Counted from the stretch's first letter, positions 31,971 through 43,493 are shown. The stretch is 64,000 nt of DNA from Akanthomyces muscarius (GCF_028009165.1 NC_079242.1:3906001-3970000); one strand, 5' to 3'. The notes: generated by a model not told the origin, from the letters alone. A program made the numbers and translations.

Positions 31971-34900
31971 TATGATGATTTGGTTGGTGTTTTGAGGTTT
32001 TGTTTTGTTTTGAGTAATTGGAGAAGAGTAGATTGTTTGGATGATGGAAGAAGTATACAGCTAGATCTGGGCGCAGAGATGGGATATATATAGAGACGGA
32101 TGAAATGGGAAAGTGGGCTGAAGACAAAGTAAAAGGGTCTCCCGGAGCAAAAGGGTCCGGATTACCCCTCACTTGCAATTACGTATGTCCTTTTTTCATC
32201 TTTGGCCATTCATTCTCGCTTGTGATACTGGTGACTGGGCGTTCCTGTCCGTCAAACGGGCGTTGCTGCAGCTGCACGCCATAGTCCTGACGTCATGTGC
32301 ATTTTCGGCGCGGAGGGAATTGTAGGCACAGCATCTGAAAAAGTGGCAAGTGGCTGCAGAGCGGCAGGGGCAGAAAAGAGAAGCCCGTGATATCCACAGA
32401 ATAGGCAGCTTGCCAGCCAATGTGCAGACGACGAATCGGTATTGTGCTGTGGTCGTCTTGGAAATGCCATCAGGCCCGTCTTGCAGGTCGCACCAAGCCA
32501 CAGAAAGAGGTGGGTAGCGGCGCCACAGTGTGGCACAGAATCCACCGGCCGTCTGCTGCTGCGCATTTCTACTCGTCTCTTGGCCCGGCTCATGACGTAC
32601 CGGCTACCTCACCAAGCTCACCTTCAACGCTTTCCGCCACTCATGACGCTGCACCATCGAGATGGCCCGGAAAGTTGGCTCCGGCCTCTGGGACTATCTT
32701 GCCCGCTTCCAGCTTCAATGAGGCGTCCATGACGGCGCCCAAGAAACCTAGAATTGCCCATGTGCGTCGGGTGCGCAAAATGGTCAGCAGGCTCGCTGGT
32801 TGGAGGCAATTTCTGCTCTTTGCCATCGGCTCGCCATGATAATGCGGTTTTTTGCAGCGCGTCCGCTTTGCTTGTGAAGATGGGTCTTTTGCCGCATACC
32901 TAACCACTAACCAAGTTACCCTGGTGCCTGGTGGCCGCCTCAAATCAGTCATCAAATCATGCCACGGCCCATGACGCATTAACAGTCAAGATACCCGACT
33001 GATTGGCTCAGAGTCAACGCTGTGCCATCCATCTACGTCCTTCTACGTCCTGTTTATGCACGACGCCCTCCGATACCTCATCATCTCTCCCAAAGACGGG
33101 GTACCTTTCTGATATGCACTTGCACAAAATCGGCACAACTCACCACGTGTGGTGGCGGCATTGCGGCTTCGGAAGCGCTAGACTCCTGTTTGACCTGCCT
33201 GGTGAGCCAAGAGATGGCAACTTGCTTTAGTGTTGATGCCTGCACGCCTTCTCAAACAGGGCGAATGATTTCATTTTCGATTTCGTCTTCTTGATGATAG
33301 GCTCGCCAACACATCCATAACTCCAGCATCCAAGCTCGCGTACCCCAGAGCAAGATTGCGCTAGGACTGTTAGCGGCCACTAGTTGACACCCGCCCTGCC
33401 TCATCGCTCTTAATCGTCTGCACCTGTGCACGGATCTCGTATCTCGAACGTGTGGCTAGCGGAAACAATGGTGCTGCAGGACAAGAGATGTTCCAGCAGA
33501 CAGACATGTTTGGAACTACCACTATCTCGACGCTGTACGTTCTGCTCTATTTGGAGAACCATCACCAAAGACGACCGGCCCGATACTCGCTCGATTTGAG
33601 TTTTCTTAAATTGGCCGGTGCACAGGAGCGCCCGGCAATATAGCTGTCGCTCATGTTCCCCCGACTTATCACTCTCCCCAACTTGCGAGGTGCAATGCAC
33701 CGTGCCATCCAAGATCCTTGAACCTTGCGACAAGTCCTGTATAGGCTATTGCTGTCTGCACAGCCTGGCGCTCGGCACTTAATCCGACCTGCAAACCCAG
33801 AAAGGGCCCGTTGAGTCTTGAGATGGACCATCGCAGACCCAGACCACTGTCGCATTGGCCAATCCAATGGCGGCTGGCGCCGCCATCTCCAAGCTCAAAC
33901 TGAATCGCCAGGGGCCGCCACCCGAAACTGTAGAGTGTTGCATTGATGCTTCACACTGCCGCCACCCACTTTACCTCTCACTGGCCACTGATGTCCCGGA
34001 ATATCGAAATACGTTGCCGCATCGCTCCAATCAAATTACAGAACTGTAATATCGAGCTGTCTTCAATGCGAGGTGGCTAGCGGCTCAAATGTGGGATGGG
34101 CCTGTCAAGCGCTTCAACACTATATCAAGAATATTATGACAACGTGGCTTGCGTGCAGGGCCGGGAAAGCCACCGTCAATCCTCTTAATTTTCTCAAAGA
34201 AGAAAGGAAAAATCAGACGGAACTAGTCCGGTCGTCGGGAAAGGTTGGCGTATTGGTCGCGGCTGTGATGACGCTGCCTGTGTGCTCTTACCTGCAGTTC
34301 GCCGACGGAGACGAGGGGGCTCAATGGCACCTTGATTACCACCCTCTGCGACTCGTGCTGTTTCTTGGACTCCCCCAGAAAAGCTTCGACCCTGACTTGT
34401 GCCTTGCATGCCAAGAGACCCAACGCCATGCGAATGCCTTGTAAATGCCATGCATTGCTGCGGCGAAAAAAAGCAATGGGTCCCTCGCTCATGGGTGTGG
34501 CGACGAGGGGTCGGGAGGCAACTAGCACGTAGGAGGCGTGTGTTTGGGAAGTATGCCCGACCCGGCAGCTTCAGATGCCGAAGTAAGCCCATTTTCGACC
34601 GTTTTGGGGTGAGAATAACGGCAGAAAAGGGTGCATACCCTGAGAGCTTGGCTTGCCGTTCATGCGTGGTGGACCTGGCATCTATGCGGGAGACGACCTG
34701 ATCCCCGTGGGTCCCTGATTCAAGAGTCGTCTTTTTGTCACGTTTTGTTCAGGTGTTCTCTTCTTGAACCTGTTTGTTTCCGCTCCTGCAAGTCTCATCT
34801 CTCTACTTACACATCAGTCAACGCAATTGCATCCACATCCGACATCTCAGTCTTTGTCGACGACCAAAGCCGTGAACAGCTAGAAAGTATCAGCATCGAC

Positions 34901-35074
34901 GGTCCAAAGTTTGAGAAAGGCAGCAAAGATCACGGAAAACTAAATGTCGGTCCATTCCGATTAGAAATCTGGCCAGGCCAGTGTGTTCTGTCGCACTCGA
35001 ATCATCATCGTCGCCGGGAACGAGCACTTCCGTACACGAAAGAAGAGGCATCACTCGCAATTTTCGGGGAGAAA
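31971..35074. other. 3.1 kb divergent intergenic region, grg-1 / 7TM gene
   Basis: Contains the grg-1 promoter on the left and the 7TM gene leader on the right. The frame used by the 7TM protein is open from 34631 to its first ATG at 35075 but has no earlier ATG; a short upstream ORF of six codons lies at 34944-34964 in another frame. No recognisable gene, tRNA or repeat in between. Confidence 0.55.
32085..32092 (-). promoter_or_regulatory. TATA box of the grg-1 homologue
   Basis: TATATATA about 115-122 bases upstream of the ATG at 31970, followed downstream by a CT/CAAA-rich leader (minus strand). Position and strength fit an inducible fungal promoter. Confidence 0.65.
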
Positions 35075-37253
35075 ATGAACACCGAAAAGGCTCACACGTT
35101 CGACATCAGGGCGGCTGCGGAGGGAATTATTGGCAATGGGTCTTTTACCACAGACTGGACTGGCTTCCAGTTCCAAGCCAACTCGACAAACGCAGTCATC
35201 AACGAGCTCCGATTCGCCACATCCAAGACGGTACGGCAGTCGGCCATTATTCTCGCCAGCTTCAACGCAGTGGTAGGATTGATCCTGGCTGTGGGAATTT
35301 TCGCAGACTGTTACTGGTCCGCCAAGAGGGCCGATCCCAAAATGAGATTCAGGTACGGAAGGGTGCCCGATGTCTGGGCAAAAAAGAAATAAATGTTGCG
35401 GCGCTGACCAACTGACTAGAACATCCATGTACAAAATAATAGGGCCCATGAACATTTTCCCCTTTATTTTGGCAATTGGCATCATTGTTCAAGGGACCAT
35501 TACTGCCGTCGAGCAAAGTAAGGGCATGTCAGGACTGCTGATCCTTGGCTGTACGCCCATCTCACAAGTCATGCTGCCTAGTAAGTGCATCGCACTCTCC
35601 GCCGAAAATTGCAGAAACGATTGGCTAACCCCCCATAGCCATATTTATTGTACCATATATTCAGCTTGTCTTTGGCGTGGAGACTGCAGTGCGTGCTTTT
35701 CGGCGACGGGCATTCGACAGTTTTGGCAAGTGGACGATCTCCGTCTGCGTCGCCCTGGTCGTTGTCTCTCTGGCTGCCACGTATGCAGTCACTCGCGTGG
35801 TGCAGCCGCCCAACTTTTGCTTCGCCTCCCTGTTTTGGTTTGTGCAAAAGTATCGCGTTGCGTGCTTCGGCCTCTTCATCTCCATATCCGGTAGTCTGTT
35901 GCTGGGCAGCATCATCACGTTCGCACGACTATATCGAGGCACTTCAGGCGGTGCTATTGAGAGAATTGCGGCCTCACGCATGGTCTACTACATGTGTATT
36001 GGCGCGATCACAAATGTGAGCTTGATATTCTACTCAACTCGGTATCTCCGGAATGAATGCTAATACTCTAGCAGAGCGTCGCGATCCCATTCTTTGCCAG
36101 TCTGACTCTCCGTGACGACATGGAGGTCTCACAGCTGCGTGGCCAGCTCGAGATGGCCGCCATGGTGGCTACAAACCTGACGGCCCTGACAAATGGCGGC
36201 CTCTACGTCTTCTTGCGTACCTGTCACAGCAGCAACATTGGCCGCAAGGGCTATTTTGAGATGGACCGTGAGAAGAAACAGAAACAGCAGGAGCAGACAA
36301 GGAAGCGACAGATGCGCAAGTCGCCCATGACGGAGACGTACACAAACCAGATCGAACAGCCCGTCTCGCCTCCGCCCCGCGTATATCAGCCATATTCACC
36401 TGCAGACACAAACCGCGAGAGCATGATTGCGGAGAGCCAAATTGGTCTCGCACAGACAATGAGCGGGACAGGAGCGCAAAGCGTTACAGGCTCACCGCGA
36501 AAGGTTCACACTCGCAAGGCGTCGTATAGTGTGTTCCCACAGCAGCAGCCGCAGCAGACTCCCGCGCTGAACCCCAAGCCTCTGTCGGTTTTGCCCGCCG
36601 CTACATACACTCCGCCAACTCTGGCTCGCGGCGACAGCGCCGAGGTAAATGACGAGGACATTGAAGCCATGGAGTATGACATTATGAGACGAGACATATC
36701 GAGCCTGCTGCCGCCACCAGTGCTTATGCCTGGTTTCGTACCGAGCCACCAGCGAGACTCCTCCATGGCCTCCTCGGCGACGGTGCAGATTGGTCTGCGA
36801 CTGTCCAACGTCAACGACATGCCCACCCGCGGCGTCGCAGGCACATCGTACCTGCAGGAGCGCGCCCCCACGCCCCGACCCACGTCGTCTATCTATCCCA
36901 AATCCATCATTGCCCCGCTCGCCGCGGGTGCTAATGGACTGGCGGCGGCGGCAGCGGCACTGCAGGACGTCGACTCATCCCCGCGCCGCACCTCAGTGAG
37001 AGTTGGCAGCAGCGTCTGGGTCGACCCCGCCAAGCAGCTGCCGCCAGCACCGCTGCAGCCGGCCAAAGCCAAAAAGGAACGTAAGGCGGCCAAGGGGCGT
37101 GAAAGCCAGATGCTCCTCAGCCCCATGGTGTACAGCCCCGAAGGCCCGGGCAACAGCACGACCATGCCGAGTCCGTCAGACAAGGATCCGCGGATGTCGC
37201 CGTTGGACGAGACTGGATCGGCAACGAAAAAGCGACCCTCGGAATGGATTTAG
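35075..37253 (+). CDS. Seven-transmembrane receptor-like protein with long cytosolic tail, 664 aa
   Basis: Exons 35075-35352, 35420-35580, 35639-36015 and 36075-37253. The N-terminus (about 54 residues) has two N-glycosylation sequons (NGS at 21, NST at 36), as expected outside the cell. Hydrophobic segments follow at roughly 55-77, 104-124, 131-160, 178-200, 208-243, 262-283 and 296-320, seven in all, with short basic loops (AKRADPKMR, RAFRRRAF). The remaining 340 residues are Ser/Pro/Gln-rich, polar and probably cytosolic, with KEKK-type basic clusters and an MDREKKQKQQEQTRKRQ segment directly after the last helix. This is GPCR-like topology, but I recognise no named class (no CFEM domain, no RGS domain). 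The last acceptor is a TAG-CAG pair, so one Gln may be added. The start is the first ATG in frame; an upstream exon cannot be excluded. Confidence 0.75.
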
Positions 37254-37607
37254 ACGTTTCATTTTTGGTCTTGAAAATGAAGTAGGAACAACAGAATAGT
37301 CTGCTTGACATGTACTACAACACTGTATCAGCTTCTTTCCATGGACGGGAAAATTGGATGTATACATAAGAGGCCGTTATTTTTTTCTAGCGTTTGCCAT
37401 GATTAGACGATTTATATTTATTTTCTTTGTTCTATATCAGCCTCCAATCTTATGATTTGTTTTGGCTACTGTACTTGGGGTATATCTATGCTAGTTAGCA
37501 AAGTAGCGCAGCAGCGATGCAATGTGACAAGACGACTGTCAAGTTTTCACGTATGATTATTCAGCGTAGAGAGTAAAGGTATTTCCGCACTTGAATGCAT
37601 GCAATGC
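37254..37607. other. Convergent 3' spacer
   Basis: Tail-to-tail spacer between the 7TM gene and the dolichyl-diphosphatase gene; AT-rich with T runs near 37380, as expected for 3' UTRs. Nothing else seen. Confidence 0.55.
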
Positions 37608-38421
37608 TCATTGAGACTTGACACCTTTCAGCTTGTTCTTTCTTGCCAGCCTCTTCTCTTCCCAGCGATCCCAGCCCGCCTCGCTGAGATCCTCCTCCAC
37701 GATGAGGTCCCGGACACGAAATGCGCGCACCATGGGCAGGTCCAGCGCCTGCTCCAGCAGACCCGACCTGCGCAGCAGCGCCGTGCCGACGAACCACGCG
37801 ACGGCCGACAGGACGCCGACGGAGCTGCCGACGAGGACCTGCTTGGGGGTGTGGTAGTTGAGGTAGATGCGGCTCCAGGCCGTGGCGGCGGCCAGAACCA
37901 AGCTCACGGCGCTGACGGCAAGACGCTCGACAATCCTGCTGCGGCTGCGGCTGCTGTTGTTTGCTGCCGCTTTTGACTTTGATTTCGACGTCGCTGGTCG
38001 GTGGCGCACGAGGAGGACGAGGGTGAGGGCGACGCTCCAGAAGAAGACAAACTGGGCGTGGGAGCTGGGCATGCCATAGCCCTTGCCGTGGATCTGGCGC
38101 GGGCGCTCCTCCTTGATCAGGCGCTTGAGGACAAAGTTGAGCGCCTCGCAGGCGAGCTGGCCGGCGAAGAGCAGGGCGATTTCGACCTCGCGCGATGCGA
38201 AGATGAGGGTCAGGTAGACGACGCCGAGCGCCTGCGGCAGGAGGGCGAGGTATGCGCAGAGGAGCGAGATGCGGTCGTTGGGGTCCTGGGTCGGAGGTGG
38301 ACGGGTTAGTGGCGTGACGCCTTGTTGGATTGGCAGGGGGCAAAAGAGGGCTCACATAGTATACATGCGTGATGGAGAGCGACGCCAATGGCGCGGTGGC
38401 AGCGGCTTCGTCGTAGCCCAT
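37608..38421 (-). CDS. Dolichyl-diphosphatase (PAP2 superfamily, Cax4/Cwh8-like), 247 aa
   Basis: Removes phosphate from dolichyl diphosphate on the ER lumenal side, recycling the lipid carrier of N-glycosylation. Exons (minus) 38356-38421 and 37608-38285. The three PAP2 phosphatase motifs are present in order: KRLIKEERP (76-84), PSSH within GKGYGMPSSHAQF (95-98) and SRIYLNYH (160-167). Hydrophobic helices surround them (ISLLCAYLALLPQALGVVYL, FVFFWSVALTLVLLV, LAVSAVSLVLAAATAW, VLVGSSVGVLSAVAWFVG). The QIHGKGYGMPSSHAQF context is specific to the dolichyl-diphosphatase branch. A Ser/Lys/Arg-rich loop (about 120-140) separates motifs two and three. The C-terminus is charged and ends near WEEKRLARKNKLKG. 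Head-to-head with the RBR ligase gene. Confidence 0.92.
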
Positions 38422-39136
38422 GGTGGCGAACGGGGGAGGGGGAGATGCAGATGGGCGGTGGAAACGAATCGACAGCGTTGGGCGTCCCGTGGCCTATCGC
38501 ATACTGCGTATGTAATTGGGAGGCTGGATTGACGATGCTGCAACAATACGCAAAGGAATATGCGTAAAAAAACGCCAGCAATCTGATCTGCCCCTCGACG
38601 GCTGGTGATGATGCTGGTGATGCAAGCCAGTAGGTATTTAGGCGGGAGCTCCCCTGTGGGGTCAAAATGCTCCGGTGCTCCAGCGGCAAACCAACCAAAA
38701 GTGTAGCGGCTTCATCAGCCCAATTTCTAGCGGGAAAAGAGTCATACCGCCGTCCGCAGAGCGCGCCCGATCAGGACCCCAAATGAGAGCCATGCATCGA
38801 ACAATCTCTTCTTTTCCTCTTCTTTTTCTATACACTTGAAGCTTGAATACAATTGCCACTATCTGGCTGCGGTTTTCATCCCGCTAGGTTCCACGCAACG
38901 CCAGCTGTCACATATAGCTGTCTCCTCACGCCATCGCGACCTGTCGCCACAAAACCATCCCTCTTCTAGCGTCTAACCAAGCCGCCACCTCCCCTGCGGA
39001 ATTTCTCTTCTCATGTCCGGGTAGACTGGCTATTCTTTGCAGAAAGAAAAGAATACAAACTTCTGCTGCCCGGAACCTTGATTCAAAAGGCCGAATGTAC
39101 CAAGGATAATGACGCAGTCGCACAGCATACACTACC
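38422..39136. promoter_or_regulatory. Divergent promoter region, dolichyl-diphosphatase / RBR ligase
   Basis: 715 bases between two divergent start codons. Pyrimidine-rich patches near 38805-38830 could serve the right-hand gene. No coding-like frame. Confidence 0.55.
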
Positions 39137-41333
39137 ATGGATCCTACAGATGACAGCGACGACGTGCGTCGCACAGAGCTGGAGGCGCTCGAGGCCATCT
39201 TCCCGGAGCTGCGCCGGCCCGAGGGCGCCGATTCGCCGTTTACCTTTGAGCTCGAGATTCCTGTTGAGCTGGCCGAGCCCTTGACGGTCACCTTTCCGCC
39301 GGCTGGAAACGCCGTGGACGAGGACCAAGCATCGCAGAACGCCCTGGCCGGCGCAGCAGCGGCAGCGGCGGCACCACCACCGCCGCACCTCGACTCACTG
39401 CAAGTCTCGCATTTCCCGCCAATCTCCATACTCATCAAACTTCCCGATGGGTACCCGGAGTCGTGCCCCCCGCAGGTCACGCTAAAGACGACGCCGCAGT
39501 GGCTGCGCGACGACACGCTCTCCCGTCTGGAGGAGGATGCGCCGCGGCTCTGGGAAGAAATGGGGCGTGACATGGTCGTGTACACCTACATCGACCATAT
39601 TCAGCACGGTGCTGATGATGTCTTTGGTACCATTGGAGCCGACGGCACGCTCATTGTTGATTCAGAGCACAAGGTCGCCGTGCTGGATTATGATATCAAG
39701 GCAAAGAAAGCCGCCTTTGAAAAGGAAACATTTGAATGTGGAGTCTGCTTGGGTATGTAAAAATCACGGCTGGCTGATCTTGTTCTTGCGCTGACGATGG
39801 ATATACTCAGATCCGAAAAAGGGTACAGCCTGCCACAGAATGAATGACTGCGGCCATATATTCTGCGTCCAGTGTCTTTGTGACTTCTACGGAGATGCCA
39901 TCAAAAGCGGCGAACTTCTCACAGTACGGTGCCTGGCGCCAAATTGTGCCAAAGAACGAGCGTCCAAGAGCCTTGCGGATGCAGCTGGTCGTCCAGCCAG
40001 GAAACCAAGGACCTTCATAAGCCCCAGCGAACTGCTTCAGATTGGTCTGTCCGAAGAGCTAGTCAAGCGATATGTCACTCTAAAGTACAAGACGGAGCTG
40101 GAGTCGGACAAGAACACCATATACTGCCCGCGACAGTGGTGCAACGGCGCCGCCCGCTCCAAGAAGCACAAGAAGCCCCAGGGCCTCGAACTCGTCGACG
40201 CATCAGATGACGACGAAGATGACGATACGGAGGTTGAAGAAAGTAGCAGCAAAAAGAAGGAAAAAGCTGCCGCCAAAGCCAAATTCAACCCGGCCGACCT
40301 GTTGTGCGTATGCGACGACTGCGGCTTTGCTTTTTGCAGCAGGTGCCTTCAGTCCTGGCATGGCGAGTTTGTCCGCTGCACGGGAAAGAAGACGAAACAA
40401 GAACTCACGGACGAGGAGAAGGCCTCGATGGCATATCTTGAGCTGCACACCTCGCCCTGTCCGACTTGCTCTGCCCCCGCGCAGAAGACACATGGCTGCA
40501 ACCACATGGTCTGCTCGCGCTGCGACACGCACTTTTGCTATCTCTGCTCCGCGTGGCTGGATCCAAGCAATCCATACAAGCACTACAATATGCAGGCCAC
40601 TGGCAAGGTGACTTCGTGCTACATGCGCCTCTGGGAACTGGAAGGTGGTGATGGCAATGACGTGGGGCTTGGATTCGGCGGCGGAGAGGGCCAAGCACCG
40701 ATCCCGGCACCCGCGCCAGCACCAGTACTAGAGGAGATCATCGTTCTGCCGGCTGAAGAGGAGGAGAGCGAAGACGAAGAATCCGTTCTCGATGAAAACG
40801 GTGCCAATGGCGATCACCCGCCGGAGCAGCCGCAGCCTGAGGAAAGACGGCCAGCGGTCGCGCGGGAAGCGCCCCTCGTTCTGCGGGTCATGGATGATCC
40901 AGGCGCACGCCTGGCTAGAAATGAAGCACCAGATGCCGCCGCAGCGCCCGCCGCAAGAGATGGACGTCGTGGCCGCGGTGGTCGCGGCGGCGGTGGCAAC
41001 AATAATAACATCAACAGAGGACCTCGAGGAGGTGCACGCGGAGGTGCGGCACGGGGTCGAGGACGAGGTGCCCCGGCCGCCGCGGGACGTGGTCGGGCCC
41101 GTCAGAACCAGCACGACGAGGGCCGCGCGAGACAGCAGCAAGCTCTACAGGACCGGCGGCAGCAAGACGAGGCGGCAGAGGAGGAAGTCAGGGAACTACT
41201 ACAGGCGCAAGCTGAGCTGAACCCAGAGCAGCAGGCGTGGATTCGCAGGTTCGTGGAGATGGCGCTGGAGGATGTCGAAGACGACATGCACGGCGACTCG
41301 GACGATGATGAATTTGGGTTTATGATGCGATGA
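39137..41333 (+). CDS. RWD and RING-IBR-RING E3 ubiquitin ligase (RNF14/Itt1-like) with RGG-rich tail, 712 aa
   Basis: Exons 39137-39752 and 39811-41333. Residues 1-157 form an RWD domain (ELEALEAIFPEL; LPDGYPESCPPQV). RING1 starts at about 201 (CGVCL...CHRMNDCGHIFCVQCL). The IBR region (about 310-395) includes IYCPRQWCNG, an acidic then Lys-rich insert (about 334-360), and CVCDDCGFAFCSRC. RING2 begins CPTC at 422; HGCNHMVC places the predicted catalytic, thioester-forming Cys at 435, and SNPYKHYN ends the domain as in RNF14. This order matches the RNF14/Itt1 group, linked to translation termination and removal of stalled translation factors. Beyond the usual end the protein has an acidic linker, an Arg-Gly-rich block (588-637, with RGGRGGGG and RGRGRG), a Gln/Glu coiled-coil-like stretch and an acidic end. 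The RGG block suggests RNA or ribosome contact. Confidence 0.93.
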
Positions 41334-42128
41334 ACACGCGGAATGTAGATCTCTACGACGGGGAGTGAGAAAATATGTCATAACTAGCACACCCAATGTT
41401 TCATCACTAGGCGGCGGAATAGGCGACTTGAGAGCTGCATTTTGATAGACATTACATAGCTTGGAGTATCGTTGATGGGTGAATGACACTTCATAAAGAC
41501 ATCAAATATAAATGTACTATTAGTCGACAGAAAGATGGTATCGATAGCAACGGCATTTGCCTTTTTGTTGGGCGTGGGTGCAAGCAACTAACGACGGGCC
41601 TCGGCGAAAGATGTCTCCGACCAACACGCACGACGCAGGTCTATGACGGCGTGGCTCACGGTTGCAACCAGCACGGCTAGGCTACATGTTTATTATCGCG
41701 CACCTCGATGATTTCCTTGTTCATCGCGTCTTTGACCTTTCGGCCATGGCGAGTCGCGGCACGAAAAAAACCAGAGGGGAAGGCAGGAGGAGTCGACTGT
41801 GTATCAGTTTTCACTAGAAACACGTAGGATTCTTTCACTTCTTTCTAAAAGGATGAAACATGAAAGAAAATGAACTTGAATATGCAATGGTGAAAGCGCC
41901 CACAGAGTTGCTTTTGTGAAATTAGGGCGTCACGGTCACAAGTCCAGAAAAAGAGCTACCAGAGGCAACGGCCTCAGCAACTCTCTTTTGTTAACTAGGA
42001 AAGAAATAACAATAAAGCTTCTCCTCTTGTTTTTCTTCCTTTCATCTCACACTCTCTTCTCAACCTTTCTCCCTTTACCCGTCTTTCTTTTGTTGTCGTT
42101 TCTGTTCAACCCAACTCTTTGTGCCATC

Positions 42129-42143
42129 ATGAACAAGGCCTAA
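42129..42143 (+). promoter_or_regulatory. uORF 1 (MNKA) of the orphan gene
   Basis: Four-codon upstream ORF in the presumed leader, 94 bases before the main ATG, preceded by the pyrimidine-rich tract. Confidence 0.45.
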
Positions 42144-42211
42144 TCCTATCCTATGATAATAACACCGTCGTTCCTTCCTTTTGTTTACCCCCGCTCTCCC
42201 TATTCCTCTTA

Positions 42212-42226
42212 ATGCCATCAGTTTAA
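42212..42226 (+). promoter_or_regulatory. uORF 2 (MPSV) of the orphan gene
   Basis: Second four-codon upstream ORF, ending 10 bases before the main ATG at 42237, so re-initiation distance is very short. Confidence 0.45.
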
Positions 42227-42236
42227 TATCAGAATC

Positions 42237-43493
42237 ATGAGTCAAGATCGCCGAATTCGTCGCAGGGTCGCCAGCCTCGACAACCGCTACGCCCACCAGC
42301 TGCTCTCCCAGTTCCCCGTCCCCGGCGACACCGAGGACCAGCTCGTCGCCGGCCTCGACATTATCCTCGACTACCTCAACCACGGAAGTGGAGCGCCGGC
42401 GCTGAACTATCTCCGTGGGCGCGCCGACCGCTGGACTGTGGCACATCATCACGGCACCGCGGCTGACGACTACTACGCCTTTCGCGACGCCGCCCAGGGC
42501 GGGAGAGCCGTCGCCGCGGCAGCGCCGCAGGGTGTCCTCGACGTGCACCCCAACTTCTTTGACCTGCGCGAGATTTCGTGGCTGCGACTCGACTCTACCC
42601 CGCCGGAATTCGTGCACGAGTCGGGCTCGGACGACAGCAGCAGCAGCGAGGACGAAGGCCACGAGGATGATGATGATGATAGCGACGGGTATGAGTCTGA
42701 CACTGTGAGCGTTCAAGGCGACGAATTCAGACTGCCGCCTAGCATCGACGACCTCAGCAGCAACAGCAGCAGCAGCGAAGAGTTCCCGCCGTACGAGGAG
42801 CCTGCGCTGCCCCCACAGCAGCAGCAGCAACAGCCCGAAGCAACCGCTCTTCGCCTCGTGCGGCGCTGCGACCTCGAGCGCGAGACCACGGCGCTGCGCC
42901 TCATCGTGGACCGACTCATTGCCGATTCGGCAGCCTCGTCCTACTTCCACGAGCAGAGCGCCGCAGCAATAGCTTTCGCAGTTGGCCGCCGCCGCGACGA
43001 GGTTCGCATCCGCGCCGCCGACCTGCTCGACTCGCCTGTGCTCTACCACATACCTGCGCTGCTCGCGCACCTGGCGAGCCTGCCGCAAGTGCCTACTTAC
43101 GTCGAGCAGCTGCGCCGCCATAGCATGCTCGTCCGAGACGAGCAGGCGAGCCAGCGGGTGTCGGAGGTGAGGGCACAGTCCCGGGGCACCCTACTTATCT
43201 CGCCGCCGCCCTCTGATGGCGGCGACGAGGACGATGACGGCGGCCTGCAGAGCCCCGTTCTTTCACCATGCTTTTCGTTACCCGAGAGCATCGCTACCAC
43301 TACCACCGCCACTACCGCTGCCGCTGCCGCTGCCGCGTCATCGTCATCGGCGCTCAAGAGGCTGCGCAATGATGAGTACAACCTCCACGACCGGGACTAT
43401 CAAGAAGCCCAAGAGTATGAAGAGGTTCCTCTTACCCCCTCTGCCAAGCGTTGTCGAGGACCGTGGAATCTTTGGGGCTTGATTGGCCGATGA
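42237..43493 (+). CDS. Acidic, low-complexity protein of unknown function, 418 aa
   Basis: Intronless frame starting MSQDRRIRRRVASLDNRYA. I do not recognise it. An N-terminal part (1-75) with LVAGLDIILDYLNHG could be a small helical domain. Then come Ser/Asp/Glu-rich stretches (ESGSDDSSSSEDEGHEDD around 127-144, SSNSSSSEEF), a poly-Gln patch, a helical Arg/Leu-rich segment (ATALRLVRRCDLERETTALR to about residue 290), poly-Thr and poly-Ala runs near 345-365, and KRCRGPWNLWGLIGR at the end. Basic ends with acidic centre suggest a nuclear protein; no signal peptide or membrane helix. Coding status rests on frame length, GC-rich third positions and a promoter-like leader. The overlapping antisense frame is a composition shadow. 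It may be lineage-specific. Confidence 0.7.
   Translation: MSQDRRIRRRVASLDNRYAHQLLSQFPVPGDTEDQLVAGLDIILDYLNHGSGAPALNYLRGRADRWTVAHHHGTAADDYYAFRDAAQGGRAVAAAAPQGVLDVHPNFFDLREISWLRLDSTPPEFVHESGSDDSSSSEDEGHEDDDDDSDGYESDTVSVQGDEFRLPPSIDDLSSNSSSSEEFPPYEEPALPPQQQQQQPEATALRLVRRCDLERETTALRLIVDRLIADSAASSYFHEQSAAAIAFAVGRRRDEVRIRAADLLDSPVLYHIPALLAHLASLPQVPTYVEQLRRHSMLVRDEQASQRVSEVRAQSRGTLLISPPPSDGGDEDDDGGLQSPVLSPCFSLPESIATTTTATTAAAAAAASSSSALKRLRNDEYNLHDRDYQEAQEYEEVPLTPSAKRCRGPWNLWGLIGR

Larger units (their letters stand above)
41334..42236. other. Intergenic and leader of the acidic orphan gene
   Basis: 3' UTR of the RBR ligase on the left; a strongly pyrimidine-rich leader (about 42000-42120) on the right, typical of fungal core promoters and transcription starts. 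Two four-codon upstream ORFs lie at 42129-42143 and 42212-42226. Confidence 0.55.

Noticed and set aside
34631..35074. Upstream extension of the 7TM protein frame
   Set aside because: Open in frame but has no ATG (it begins with GTG) and the first ATG at 35075 gives a sensible glycosylated N-terminus; kept as a caveat only.
41675..41765. Minus-strand peptide resembling a terminal exon (KVKDAMNKEIIEVRDNKHVA)
   Set aside because: Looks coding-like but no upstream exon, start or splice acceptor could be found in the flanking sequence.
42075..43121. 348-codon antisense frame over the acidic orphan gene
   Set aside because: It mirrors GC-rich codons of the plus-strand gene, runs into that gene's leader, and shows no domain; the plus frame has the promoter-like leader and a proper stop.
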